Part shown: positions 38,280-46,111 of the stretch, piece after piece
How positions within the stretch are numbered: position 1 is the stretch's first letter
How the letters are laid out: each line of letters begins with the position of its first letter
DNA from: Leptospira perolatii
Lineage (GTDB): Bacteria > Spirochaetota > Leptospiria > Leptospirales > Leptospiraceae
Length of the DNA: 64,000 nt
Reading direction: 5' to 3'
Assembly: GCF_002811875.1 (NCBI RefSeq)
Contig: NZ_NPDZ01000001.1
Location: 558,001-622,000, forward strand
Position numbers and translations under genes: made by a program
The notes under the pieces: generated by a model
The model's database searches: none
Told to the model about the DNA's origin: nothing
The model's input: only the letters and a program-made list of their open reading frames with translations

Positions 38280-39083
38280 ATGAGATTTAGCCGACCTTCT
38301 CCGATTTATATTGGCTTTGTTTTCTTTATAAGCTTCGGACTCATCATGTACCAGGCGATCATAGAGAGAGCCGGTACCAAGGATATGTATCCTTATACTC
38401 TAAAAATCTATTACCCAAAGTCGGAGGGAATCCGACCGGGAACTCCGGTCAGTATTCTCGGAGTAGAAAAGGGGCTAGTCCGGGATTTGGACGTAGTTCC
38501 GATCGAAGATGTTCCTGATAAAAAATTCCTAGATGTACACCGAAAAAAGGCGGTAGAGATTACGATTCGACTCTCCGATCCGATCACTCTATATTCAAAT
38601 TACGGAATTTACTTTCGGACTGCTACCGTGCTTTCTGGAAGAACGATCGATATAGACCCGGGGAGTGCGGAGGAAAATCCGAACGAAGCTTTTTTTAACC
38701 CTACTTTTAAGGAAGGGCAAGATATCGTTCCGGACTTTTCACCTTCTGCTCGGTACTATGACGACTTTTTTGCGGCCTCCACCGGTATCATTAGAGAGAA
38801 CCGGGATGATATTCGTCTGAGCTTTAAGAATATGCAAGAGATCTCCGCTAAATTGGGTGGAGAAAAAGGATCCGTTCCTCGCCTTATTAATTCTTATGAG
38901 CTCTATGACAGACTCTCCGAAACCGTCTACGATATGCGTCTTTTTGGCGACGACGCAAGAAGATACATGGAAGGATACCGAAAGCTAGAAAGAAACAGCA
39001 CGATTCCATTTTCGATCAACTTGTATCGCAGGACGACGTTGATCGGAAACGTGTCCAACGACTTCTATTTCAATAAGTTATAA
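38280..39083 (+). CDS. MlaD-like MCE-domain protein
   Basis: A 267-residue protein with an N-terminal transmembrane helix (about residues 9-27) followed by an MCE domain (LKIYYPKSEGIRPGTPVSILGVEKGLVRDLDVV) and a short C-terminal helical part. MlaD hexamers form the periplasmic ring of a phospholipid transporter between inner and outer membranes. The C-terminal tail after the MCE domain is about 150 residues. No mlaE or mlaF is adjacent, so the ATPase and permease must lie elsewhere. It is divergent from ftsQ. Confidence 0.9.
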   Translation: MRFSRPSPIYIGFVFFISFGLIMYQAIIERAGTKDMYPYTLKIYYPKSEGIRPGTPVSILGVEKGLVRDLDVVPIEDVPDKKFLDVHRKKAVEITIRLSDPITLYSNYGIYFRTATVLSGRTIDIDPGSAEENPNEAFFNPTFKEGQDIVPDFSPSARYYDDFFAASTGIIRENRDDIRLSFKNMQEISAKLGGEKGSVPRLINSYELYDRLSETVYDMRLFGDDARRYMEGYRKLERNSTIPFSINLYRRTTLIGNVSNDFYFNKL

Positions 39084-39100
39084 TATACTTTTAGCTATAG

Positions 39101-40168
39101 TTATTTCACAAGCACGCAGGAAATTAGTGCGTGGCTTCCGCAACCTTTCGTGGCATAGTAGATGCCGGAGCTTGCCGGAGAATTCGCTAACCCGACGTTT
39201 CCGTTTTGAGGGGCTCCTCCTTGCGAGTCAAAACCGTACGTCCAGTCAATTCCAGGAGTAACGAAGGAACTACATTTAGACCCGGTGGTGTTCCAGGTGC
39301 TGGTCAATCCAGTCCACATATCTGTAGCAGTATAGTACATCGGTTTGAATGTAGTATTAAACGGAAATTTTCCCTGAGAATCCGTTCTATCGAAAATCAA
39401 CTGCCACTCTAATAGGTTTTCTTCAAACTTGTAGTACTTTGTGTTCGGAAGAATTACCCATTCGTCTCCGCCAATTCCCCTTGTCACCGGAGCGCCGTTT
39501 TTCTGGTATCTTCCTACAAGGAAGGCTTTGTATTGTGTGTTCTGTCCCGGGAAGTGCGCAGGTTTCTCAGAAGCGCAGATTGCATCGGCTCCTGGGATTC
39601 CGCCTAGATTCCCGTCAAAACCTAATGCAAATGCCCCGTTCGGATTTTTTGCGATAAAAAGGCAGCGATCATTGTCTTGGACTATCAGCGCTACTTTTTC
39701 TACAGTATTCGTTTGGTGGAAGGAGAGAGTGAGTTCTGCGCTTGTATCTGCGCATCCTATATCTTCCGGAACTGTAATAGAAATTTCGGAAAAGTTAGTA
39801 CCGACAGAAAAGGTTAATTCATTTTGGGAGAGTGTGACATTCGCAGAGTTTACGCTGATGCTCGCGGTTGCATCTAACGGAAATTCTGTGGACGATATGA
39901 TCTTTACTAGAACTGAACCTCCTTCGCTAGGATTTCCTTGCACGGAGAAATTTTGATTCTGAGCTTGTTGTATAATGGAGGCTGTGCTATCCATAGCCAG
40001 GCCAAGTGCGCTCTTGCTCGAATCGATTTCGAGTGGCTTGGCCTCGTTACAATTCTGAATGATTCCAAAGATACACGCAAGAATCCAAATGCCAAACGTT
40101 TCAGAAAATTTTCTTCGTTTTTGTAAGTTGGGGATATCACTAAGAATAGATAGATTACTTCGTTTCAC
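39101..40168 (-). CDS. DUF1554 domain lipoprotein
   Basis: A 355-residue lipoprotein with a long basic N-terminus, hydrophobic core and lipobox IIQNC (Cys40), an acceptable spirochaetal lipobox. Residues about 85-165 form a beta-rich region resembling Calx-beta repeats (VLVKIISSTEFPLDATASISV, FSEISITVPEDIGC). From about residue 172 the DUF1554 domain runs as CLFIAKNPNGAFALGFDGNLGGIPGADAICASE and ends GSHALISCVLVK; the fold resembles collagen XV/XVIII endostatin-like or C-type-lectin-like domains. These are largely confined to Leptospira and sit on the cell surface. Ligand unknown. Confidence 0.9.
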   Translation of the reverse strand: MKRSNLSILSDIPNLQKRRKFSETFGIWILACIFGIIQNCNEAKPLEIDSSKSALGLAMDSTASIIQQAQNQNFSVQGNPSEGGSVLVKIISSTEFPLDATASISVNSANVTLSQNELTFSVGTNFSEISITVPEDIGCADTSAELTLSFHQTNTVEKVALIVQDNDRCLFIAKNPNGAFALGFDGNLGGIPGADAICASEKPAHFPGQNTQYKAFLVGRYQKNGAPVTRGIGGDEWVILPNTKYYKFEENLLEWQLIFDRTDSQGKFPFNTTFKPMYYTATDMWTGLTSTWNTTGSKCSSFVTPGIDWTYGFDSQGGAPQNGNVGLANSPASSGIYYATKGCGSHALISCVLVK

Positions 40169-40408
40169 GTTCTGTTCTCCTAGACTGGTCCGATGCGAAA
40201 TTCAAATCGGGGATAGGCGCAGGTTCTCAAAATTTCCGGGTTCTATAAGAATAACGGATGAATTAGGAAAAAGTTGCTCTTGGGGTAGATTGCTGATTCC
40301 CTGGAACAGGTGCGCTGTTCCTCCTGGTGCGAGTTCAAGCCTTAACACGACTTGCTTGTTCTGCAAAAATCGGGCAGTAGATTTATCCGGATTGCCGATT
40401 CTTTAAGT

Positions 40409-41512
40409 ATGAAAGTTGCAGTCGTTCATGACTGGTTAAACGGAATGAGAGGCGGGGAAGTGGTTCTGAATTCCCTTCTAAAAGTATTTCCGGATGCCGA
40501 CCTGTTTACTTTATTCTATTCTCCCGGAAAACTGAATTCTAGGATCGAAAATCGAAAGATCGTTACTGCTTTTACGAATCGATTGCCATTCCAATCCAAG
40601 TACAGATGGTACTTGCCGATTTTCCCCACAGCGATCGAGTCCTTGGATTTGAAGGGATACGATTTAGTAATTTCTTCTTCTCATTGTGTAGCAAAAGGAG
40701 TGATCCCTGAACCGGACGCGATTCATATCAGCTATATTCATTCTCCTATGAGATATGTATGGGACTTGTACTATGACTACTTTCCGAATAAGAAAGGATT
40801 CAAGTTCTTCGCATTTCAGACGGTTTCAAACTATCTCAGAATGTGGGATTCAACCTCCTCCAATCGAGTGGATCATTTTATTGCGAATTCCGCCTTTGTG
40901 GGTCGCAGGATCCAGAAGTTTTATAGAAGAAGCTCGGATGTAATTTATCCGCCCTGCCTTCCGAAAGGTTTTAAGGTGAAAAGAGAAGAAAAGCAGGATT
41001 TCGACCTGATTGTCTCTGCATTTGCTCCTTACAAACGAATCGATCTAGCAATTGAAGCGTATCGAAAGAACGGAAGGCAGCTTAAGATTTTGGGAAGCGG
41101 GCAGGAGTATAAATCCTTGTCTCAAAACCTTCCAAAAAATGTGGAGATTCTACCGCATAGGCCTCGCCAGGAAGTGGATGAGTACATGTCTAAAGCAAGA
41201 GTATTCATCTTTCCAGGTATGGAGGATTTCGGGATAGCTCCGGTGGAAGCTCAGGGTCATGGGACTCCTGTTCTGGCCTTCGGAAAGGGGGGTGCCTTGG
41301 AAACTGTCGTAGCGGGTAAGACGGGTCTATTTTTTTCAGAACAATCCGTGGAATCATTGAACCAGAACTTGCAGAAAATCCTGGAAATAGATTGGAAGGA
41401 AAAGGATTTTCAGCGCTCCGTGGATCGTTTTACAGAGGAAAAATTCATTATCCAAATCGAAAAGACGGTCGAGACTATAACCAAGAACCCGAAAGGTAGG
41501 AAGGGAACTTGA
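40409..41512 (+). CDS. Glycosyltransferase family 4-like protein
   Basis: A 367-residue GT-B transferase of the GT4 type. The start ATG 40409 gives the standard N-terminus MKVAVVHDWLNGMRGGE with the donor-loop Gly pair; upstream in-frame codons do not look protein-coding. The C-terminal half holds FIFPGMEDFGIAPVEAQGHGTPVLAFGKGG, with the EX7E-type Glu residues that bind the nucleotide sugar. Lipid-linked or cell-surface glycan synthesis is likely. Its stop overlaps the flbD TTG by four bases, so it is coupled to the flagellar cluster although its job is probably envelope glycan synthesis. Confidence 0.92.
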   Translation: MKVAVVHDWLNGMRGGEVVLNSLLKVFPDADLFTLFYSPGKLNSRIENRKIVTAFTNRLPFQSKYRWYLPIFPTAIESLDLKGYDLVISSSHCVAKGVIPEPDAIHISYIHSPMRYVWDLYYDYFPNKKGFKFFAFQTVSNYLRMWDSTSSNRVDHFIANSAFVGRRIQKFYRRSSDVIYPPCLPKGFKVKREEKQDFDLIVSAFAPYKRIDLAIEAYRKNGRQLKILGSGQEYKSLSQNLPKNVEILPHRPRQEVDEYMSKARVFIFPGMEDFGIAPVEAQGHGTPVLAFGKGGALETVVAGKTGLFFSEQSVESLNQNLQKILEIDWKEKDFQRSVDRFTEEKFIIQIEKTVETITKNPKGRKGT

Positions 41513-41733
41513 TCACCCTGCATCGATTAAAGGGAACGGAATTTGTACTAAACGCTTCCCATATTGAATGTATCGAAGCCAACCCAGATACTACGATCAC
41601 TCTATCGAATGATCGGAAGTATGTGGTTCGAGAAAGCGTACCCGAGGTCTTGGCTAAAATCGTAGAGTTTAAGAAAAGAGTACTTATGTTTCCAATTGGT
41701 TCCGACCCAGACCAATTTAAGAAGGTGGAGTAG
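41509..41733 (+). CDS. flbD: Flagellar protein FlbD
   Basis: A 74-residue protein of the FlbD (flbD/swrD) family, found beside motA in many Gram-positives and spirochaetes, where SwrD increases flagellar torque. The sequence is family-like throughout: ITLHRLKGTEFVLNASHIECIEANPDTTITLSN, ending with ESVPEVLAKIVEFKK. Start TTG, overlapping the upstream glycosyltransferase stop by four bases. motA follows six bases after the stop. Confidence 0.92.
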   Translation: MITLHRLKGTEFVLNASHIECIEANPDTTITLSNDRKYVVRESVPEVLAKIVEFKKRVLMFPIGSDPDQFKKVE

Positions 41734-41739
41734 GCGATT

Positions 41740-42522
41740 ATGGATATAGCATCGTTAATCGGGTTAGGAACAGGATTCTTTCTCGTAGCATTCGGGATGG
41801 TGGTCGCGGGGTTGAACCCGATAGACATTATCGATATACCATCCGTTCTCATTACGTTCGGAGGGGCAACTGCAAGTACGATTACAGCGATGCCTTGGGA
41901 ATCCACTTTGGCGATCGGTAAAGTTACCAGAAAAGCTTTTCAGGTGGAAAAGAACGATCTAGTAGAATTGATCAAAACATTGGTTTCTTTTTCTGAAAAA
42001 GCAAGGAGAGAAGGTCTCCTCGCTTTGGAGGATGATGTAAACGAATTGCCGGATGAGTTCCTGCGTAAAGGGATTACTCTGGTTGTGGATGGAACTGACC
42101 CAGAACTAGTTCGGAATATTATGGAAACCGAAATGGGGAATATCGCCCAAAGGCACGCACAAGGAAAAGCTTGGTGGGAAAACTGGGGATCTCTTGCGCC
42201 TGCATTCGGGATGATCGGAACTCTGATCGGTTTGGTACAGATGCTTAAAAACCTTGGTTCCGGGGACCCCACCGCGATCGGAACCGGGATGGCGGCCGCT
42301 TTGATTACCACACTGTATGGATCGCTTGGAGCAAACATCGTCGCGATTCCATTCATGAAAAAATTAATGCGCAGATCCGAAGACGAACTTCTCGTGAAGC
42401 AAATTATGATCGAAGGAACTTTATCCATACAATCCGGAGACAACCCGAGGATTGTAAAAGATAAGTTAGCTAGCTTCCTGCCTCCATCTGAACGCGGCGT
42501 ACTGAAGGAAGAAAACGACTAA
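41740..42522 (+). CDS. motA: Flagellar motor stator protein MotA
   Basis: A 260-residue MotA with four predicted membrane helices. The large cytoplasmic loop between helices 2 and 3 (about residues 60-145) contains the charged region that contacts the rotor FliG (KARREGLLALEDD). APAFGMIGTLIGLVQML around residue 152 is the conserved third helix with the Pro. Together with MotB it forms the proton- or sodium-driven stator for the periplasmic flagella. The spacing to motB is 29 bases. Confidence 0.97.
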   Translation: MDIASLIGLGTGFFLVAFGMVVAGLNPIDIIDIPSVLITFGGATASTITAMPWESTLAIGKVTRKAFQVEKNDLVELIKTLVSFSEKARREGLLALEDDVNELPDEFLRKGITLVVDGTDPELVRNIMETEMGNIAQRHAQGKAWWENWGSLAPAFGMIGTLIGLVQMLKNLGSGDPTAIGTGMAAALITTLYGSLGANIVAIPFMKKLMRRSEDELLVKQIMIEGTLSIQSGDNPRIVKDKLASFLPPSERGVLKEEND

Positions 42523-42551
42523 CCCTGACTTCAGTGTAGGACAATAATACT

Positions 42552-43379
42552 ATGGCGAACCAAAAATGTCCAGAATGCATACAGGCAATTCCAGAGTACA
42601 TGTTGACTTATGGAGACATGGTGACTCTGCTGCTCTGCTTCTTCATCATGTTGTACAAAACCGGTAAAACGAATGCGATCGAAATGCAGATCATTCTGTC
42701 TGCATTCAAGACAACTACCGGTTTCTTTGACGGTGGCCAAACTCTTTCTAAAGGTAAGTTAGAAGAGATGGGGATGAATATTGAAAGTCTTCCATCTATG
42801 ACCACCGGTAAAGCACTGTCTAAATCAAAGAAGACTGCTACGGAATTGTTTAAGCCAGAGATCGAAGCCGGAAAAGTCCGGGTTTCCGAAGACGAAAGAG
42901 GTCTGATTATCAGTCTGGTCGGTGCGGATTACTTTAATCCTGGATCTGCGATTCTGAATGAGCCAATTAAAGTAACGTTAAAGAAAGCCAGCGGCCTAAT
43001 TAAGAGTTTAGAAAGGTTTATTCGAGTCGAAGGGCATTGCGATCAAGATTCGGTGATTCCGGGTGTAAGTCCAAGTAGAGAAGAAAGGGCATATTTAAAT
43101 AACTGGGATCTTGCGGGAGCAAGAGCGATTAACGCAACGGATTATCTGATTGGAGTAGGCAAATTGGATCCGAGCTGGTTTCAGGCTGTAAGCTACGGCT
43201 CTTATCGTCCGATGGTTCTCGAGAATGCGGGGACTCCAGAAGCAAAAGCACTGAATCGTAGAATTGATATTGTTATTTTGACCGACAGGTCAACGAAGCG
43301 GGGTCCGCATGAATCGAATTACGGACTTCCAAAAAGCCGACTTCCAGGGTCGGAATCATCCAGCGAGACTGGATATTAA
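42552..43379 (+). CDS. motB: Flagellar motor stator protein MotB
   Basis: A 275-residue MotB. The single N-terminal membrane helix carries the ion-binding Asp22 in the motif LTYGDMVTLLLCFFIML. The C-terminal OmpA-like peptidoglycan-binding domain starts around residue 140 (FIRVEGHCDQDSVIPG, NWDLAGARAINATDYLI, NRRIDIVIL), anchoring the stator to the cell wall. The last 30 residues are Ser/Pro-rich and disordered. Confidence 0.96.
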   Translation: MANQKCPECIQAIPEYMLTYGDMVTLLLCFFIMLYKTGKTNAIEMQIILSAFKTTTGFFDGGQTLSKGKLEEMGMNIESLPSMTTGKALSKSKKTATELFKPEIEAGKVRVSEDERGLIISLVGADYFNPGSAILNEPIKVTLKKASGLIKSLERFIRVEGHCDQDSVIPGVSPSREERAYLNNWDLAGARAINATDYLIGVGKLDPSWFQAVSYGSYRPMVLENAGTPEAKALNRRIDIVILTDRSTKRGPHESNYGLPKSRLPGSESSSETGY

Positions 43380-43399
43380 ACGAAATCAAGGAGGGACTT

Positions 43400-43924
43400 A
43401 TGGGTGATCCGGAAATAGATGAGGAAGAAGGGGCGGCCCCCGCGGGGGATGCCGGTGCTGCATCGTCCCCACTCATCAAATGGCTAATATACATCGCAGG
43501 AGCGGTGTTCGGAATCATTCTAGTCGTATTAGTTTCTATGTTTGTTTCTAGGCAAACTGCTACCAGTGCGTTTAGAGAGATGAAGAACGTAGCACTGGTA
43601 AAACCGCCTCCACCGCTAGTGACTTTTGCATTCTTAGACGAGTTTAGGATCAACACCGCAGACAAGGGAGAAGCTCATTTCGTGAAAATGAAACTTGCTT
43701 TCGGTGTAGGTAGAGATGATACCAAAATTACGAATGAACTTGCAGAACGGATCGCGCAAATGAGAGACCTTGTGAACTTGATCGTTGGTCGAAAGACAAA
43801 GGATGATCTGATCGATGTGGAAGACCAACTTGATCTAAGGGAAGAGATTAAGGCTCAGATCAACCATATTCTCTCAGAAGGTAAAATCCAGGAAGTCTAC
43901 TTTACAGAGTTTATTGTAAACTAA
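43400..43924 (+). CDS. fliL: Flagellar basal body-associated protein FliL
   Basis: A 174-residue FliL. An acidic, Ala/Gly-rich N-terminus is followed by a membrane helix (about residues 33-55, YIAGAVFGIILVVLVSMFV) and a periplasmic stomatin-like FliL domain (ADKGEAHFVKMKLAFGV, ERIAQMRDLVNLIVGRKTKDDLID, REEIKAQINHIL, VYFTEFIVN). FliL rings surround stators and stabilise them. A good GGAGGGA box precedes the ATG. The last base of its stop codon is the first base of kdsB. Confidence 0.93.
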   Translation: MGDPEIDEEEGAAPAGDAGAASSPLIKWLIYIAGAVFGIILVVLVSMFVSRQTATSAFREMKNVALVKPPPPLVTFAFLDEFRINTADKGEAHFVKMKLAFGVGRDDTKITNELAERIAQMRDLVNLIVGRKTKDDLIDVEDQLDLREEIKAQINHILSEGKIQEVYFTEFIVN

Positions 43925-44664
43925 TGCCTGGTACAAAGATACTGGGCGTGATCCCTGCTCGTTTTGCGAGTACTCGATTTCCAGGTAAGCCTTTGACGAT
44001 GATAGGTCATTACCCGATGATTGTCTGGACATATCAGAATTCTTTAAAGTCTTCTTTGCTAGATGACTTGGTTGTTGCTACTGATGACGAGAGAATCCTT
44101 AACGAAGTCATCAAACACGGTGGAAAAGCTGTGATGACTTCCTCGGAACATCCTTCGGGCACCGATCGAATTCGCGAGGCAGCCCTTGCTTTCAAGGATG
44201 CTTCTATCATTGTGAATATCCAAGGAGACGAACCTGGCATTGAAGCTGATCTGATCGATGGAGTTGCTAGGCTCAAAGCCGAACACAAAAATTGGGAAAT
44301 GAGCACGGCCGCAGTTCGAATGAATTCTGCGGAAATTGGGGATCCGAATCGGGTTAAGGTTGTGATGGATCGTAACGGTAGAGCTCTCTATTTTTCTAGG
44401 TCGGCGATTCCTAGCCAATTCAAGAAAGATGTTCCCTGCTATCGACATCTCGGAATTTACGCTTACGATCGCGATTTTTTACTCGGTTATCCGGACTTAC
44501 CGAACAGTCCATTGGAAGAATCCGAATCTTTGGAGCAACTAAGAGCTTTGGAGGCAGGATTTTCCATTGGAGTATATATCGCAGCGAGTGCTGCACTGAG
44601 CGTAGATGTTCCGAACGATCTAGAGCCGGTGATTGCGGAATTTCGAAAAAAAGGTCTGATCTAG
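43924..44664 (+). CDS. kdsB: 3-deoxy-manno-octulosonate cytidylyltransferase
   Basis: A 246-residue CMP-Kdo synthetase that activates Kdo with CTP for lipopolysaccharide core synthesis. GVIPARFASTRFPGKPL at the N-terminus, MTSSEHPSGTDR near residue 75, VNIQGDEPGIE and YFSRSAIP, plus the C-terminal ESLEQLRALE, match KdsB motifs. The start ATG overlaps the fliL stop by one base, so the enzyme is translated from the flagellar stator transcript. Other kds genes are not in the window. Confidence 0.97.
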   Translation: MPGTKILGVIPARFASTRFPGKPLTMIGHYPMIVWTYQNSLKSSLLDDLVVATDDERILNEVIKHGGKAVMTSSEHPSGTDRIREAALAFKDASIIVNIQGDEPGIEADLIDGVARLKAEHKNWEMSTAAVRMNSAEIGDPNRVKVVMDRNGRALYFSRSAIPSQFKKDVPCYRHLGIYAYDRDFLLGYPDLPNSPLEESESLEQLRALEAGFSIGVYIAASAALSVDVPNDLEPVIAEFRKKGLI

Positions 44665-44761
44665 TTCTCAGTAAGGGTTCCATTTGCGAATCCGATTCTT
44701 AAGATGAATAACCGCTTACCTATCTTCGCATTCAGCAATAGATGCACTGCATTGCGAAAAG

Positions 44762-45658
44762 TTACCAAACCGTATTGTGTAGCAGTATTTCTTTATTCGG
44801 TAATAGTTCCTGAATTCTTTTTCCATATATTTTGCGAAAAGCATCTAAGTTTACTTTATAGATTTTGTCATAGTAAAACATTCTTTCTTCGGAATTCATT
44901 TTACCATAAATTTCTCGATCTCTATACGCTGATCTAGGAACATAAAGTATTGCCGGCAAGTTTATGATGACAGTCCTTAGGCGAGAGCAGTGGTTCAATC
45001 CTTTGAGTCGCTCCAAGTCTTTTTCAATGTTAGTCCTGTATTTTTTCTTTAGCTCCTCTGACCATTCAGAAGGTTCAGACTTTAACGAAACGAGCTGCAT
45101 ATGAAATGTACTTAGATCCTGGATTTTCTTTAAGCACTGATCCTTCTTCAGGTTCTTAAGTTCATAATTATACTTTGCAAAGCCATTATTGGTATTCTCC
45201 GGCCCTATATAATTGGGAGTTTTATTTTTTGGAGAGCAGTCTGGGGTAAAACTGTATTTTTCATAATAGGTTGCGGTTCCAGAAAATATTTTCTGCAATT
45301 TTTCTCCGTAAATATTGTTAAACACATCCAACTCCTGAAGGAATACCGAACAGGCAGAATCTGTATTATTGGAACGTAATACAAGAATTCGAAGTGAAGT
45401 TGCGCATTCAGCTAATTTGTAAAAGTTAGCAATTTTTTCATTAATATCTAAAGTGCTTGTATTGGTGGACCACCCATCGATTGTTAATCCGGTAATTTGA
45501 TTTATATTCTTTTCCGAACAAATGCCACCGAACTTGTCGCTTGATACAAAAATGTCAGTATACTCTAACAAAGATCTTTGTGCAGATTCGGAATGCAATA
45601 ATGCAGTGAAACAATAAATTGCTATTAAAAAAGGCCAGGCCCTTTTGAATTTCATCAT
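44762..45658 (-). CDS. AT-rich secreted hypothetical protein
   Basis: A 298-residue protein with a signal peptide (FKRAWPFLIAIYCFTALLHSESAQ). The mature part is charged and helical with several Cys residues (GICSEK, AECATS, DSACSVFL, PDCSPK, DQCLKK, NHCSRL). No family is recognised. The codon usage is visibly richer in A/T than its neighbours, a possible sign of recent acquisition. It stands alone, convergent with kdsB. Confidence 0.65.
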   Translation of the reverse strand: MMKFKRAWPFLIAIYCFTALLHSESAQRSLLEYTDIFVSSDKFGGICSEKNINQITGLTIDGWSTNTSTLDINEKIANFYKLAECATSLRILVLRSNNTDSACSVFLQELDVFNNIYGEKLQKIFSGTATYYEKYSFTPDCSPKNKTPNYIGPENTNNGFAKYNYELKNLKKDQCLKKIQDLSTFHMQLVSLKSEPSEWSEELKKKYRTNIEKDLERLKGLNHCSRLRTVIINLPAILYVPRSAYRDREIYGKMNSEERMFYYDKIYKVNLDAFRKIYGKRIQELLPNKEILLHNTVW

Positions 45659-45959
45659 GCCTTTGTCCCCCTCATTATTTTTGCGAAGCTAGAATCTCTC
45701 AAATATGCGCCGGAGATTTGACCATTGAGCTCTCAGCCCATTCTTCTGCAAAAAAAGATTTCGAATCAGAGTTCGTGAGAGGTGAGTTACTAGGCAAGTT
45801 ATTTCTTCTCGTCGAATGACTTGCGCGGGAAAGATTCGCTTCTACTTTTGTTCCTTGTGGGAAATCAATTAAGCTTTCTTTATGCGTATTCGTTCCGGTG
45901 CTGTTTGGATATTCAGTAAGAGTGGTGTGTGGCTTCCGGTTTTTGGTATGGGGGTTAGG

Positions 45960-46076
45960 CCCCGCCCTTCCTGGGCGGGGGCCGGTGTGGTGGAAGTACG
46001 CCACACCGCATAACTTAAACGCGATAAAAAATCAATCACTTTTTAAGCAAGTTTCCGTAGGAGCTCCTACGGAAAC
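45960..46076 (+). repeat. Composite dispersed repeat, copy C
   Basis: Perfect CCCCGCCC/GGGCGGGG hairpin (loop TTCCT) followed by GCCGGTGTGGTGGAAGT; GGTGTGG is mirrored by CCACACC at 46001-46007 to form a second hairpin. At 46051-46076 a perfect 26-bp palindrome is centred on GGAGCTCC (half-site GTTTCCGTAGGAG). Copies A and B keep the 16 central bases. The remainder of the 45659-46111 gap holds nothing else I recognise. Confidence 0.8.
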
Positions 46077-46111
46077 TGTCTAAAATCATAAAATGGGAAT
46101 ATTAATGAATT

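Noticed and set aside
45699..46004. Minus-strand reading frame of 101 codons across repeat copy C
   Set aside because: It runs through the GC hairpin of the dispersed repeat and has a low-complexity, Thr/Asn/His-rich translation. Comparable frames cross copies A and B, so these look like by-products of the repeat rather than genes.
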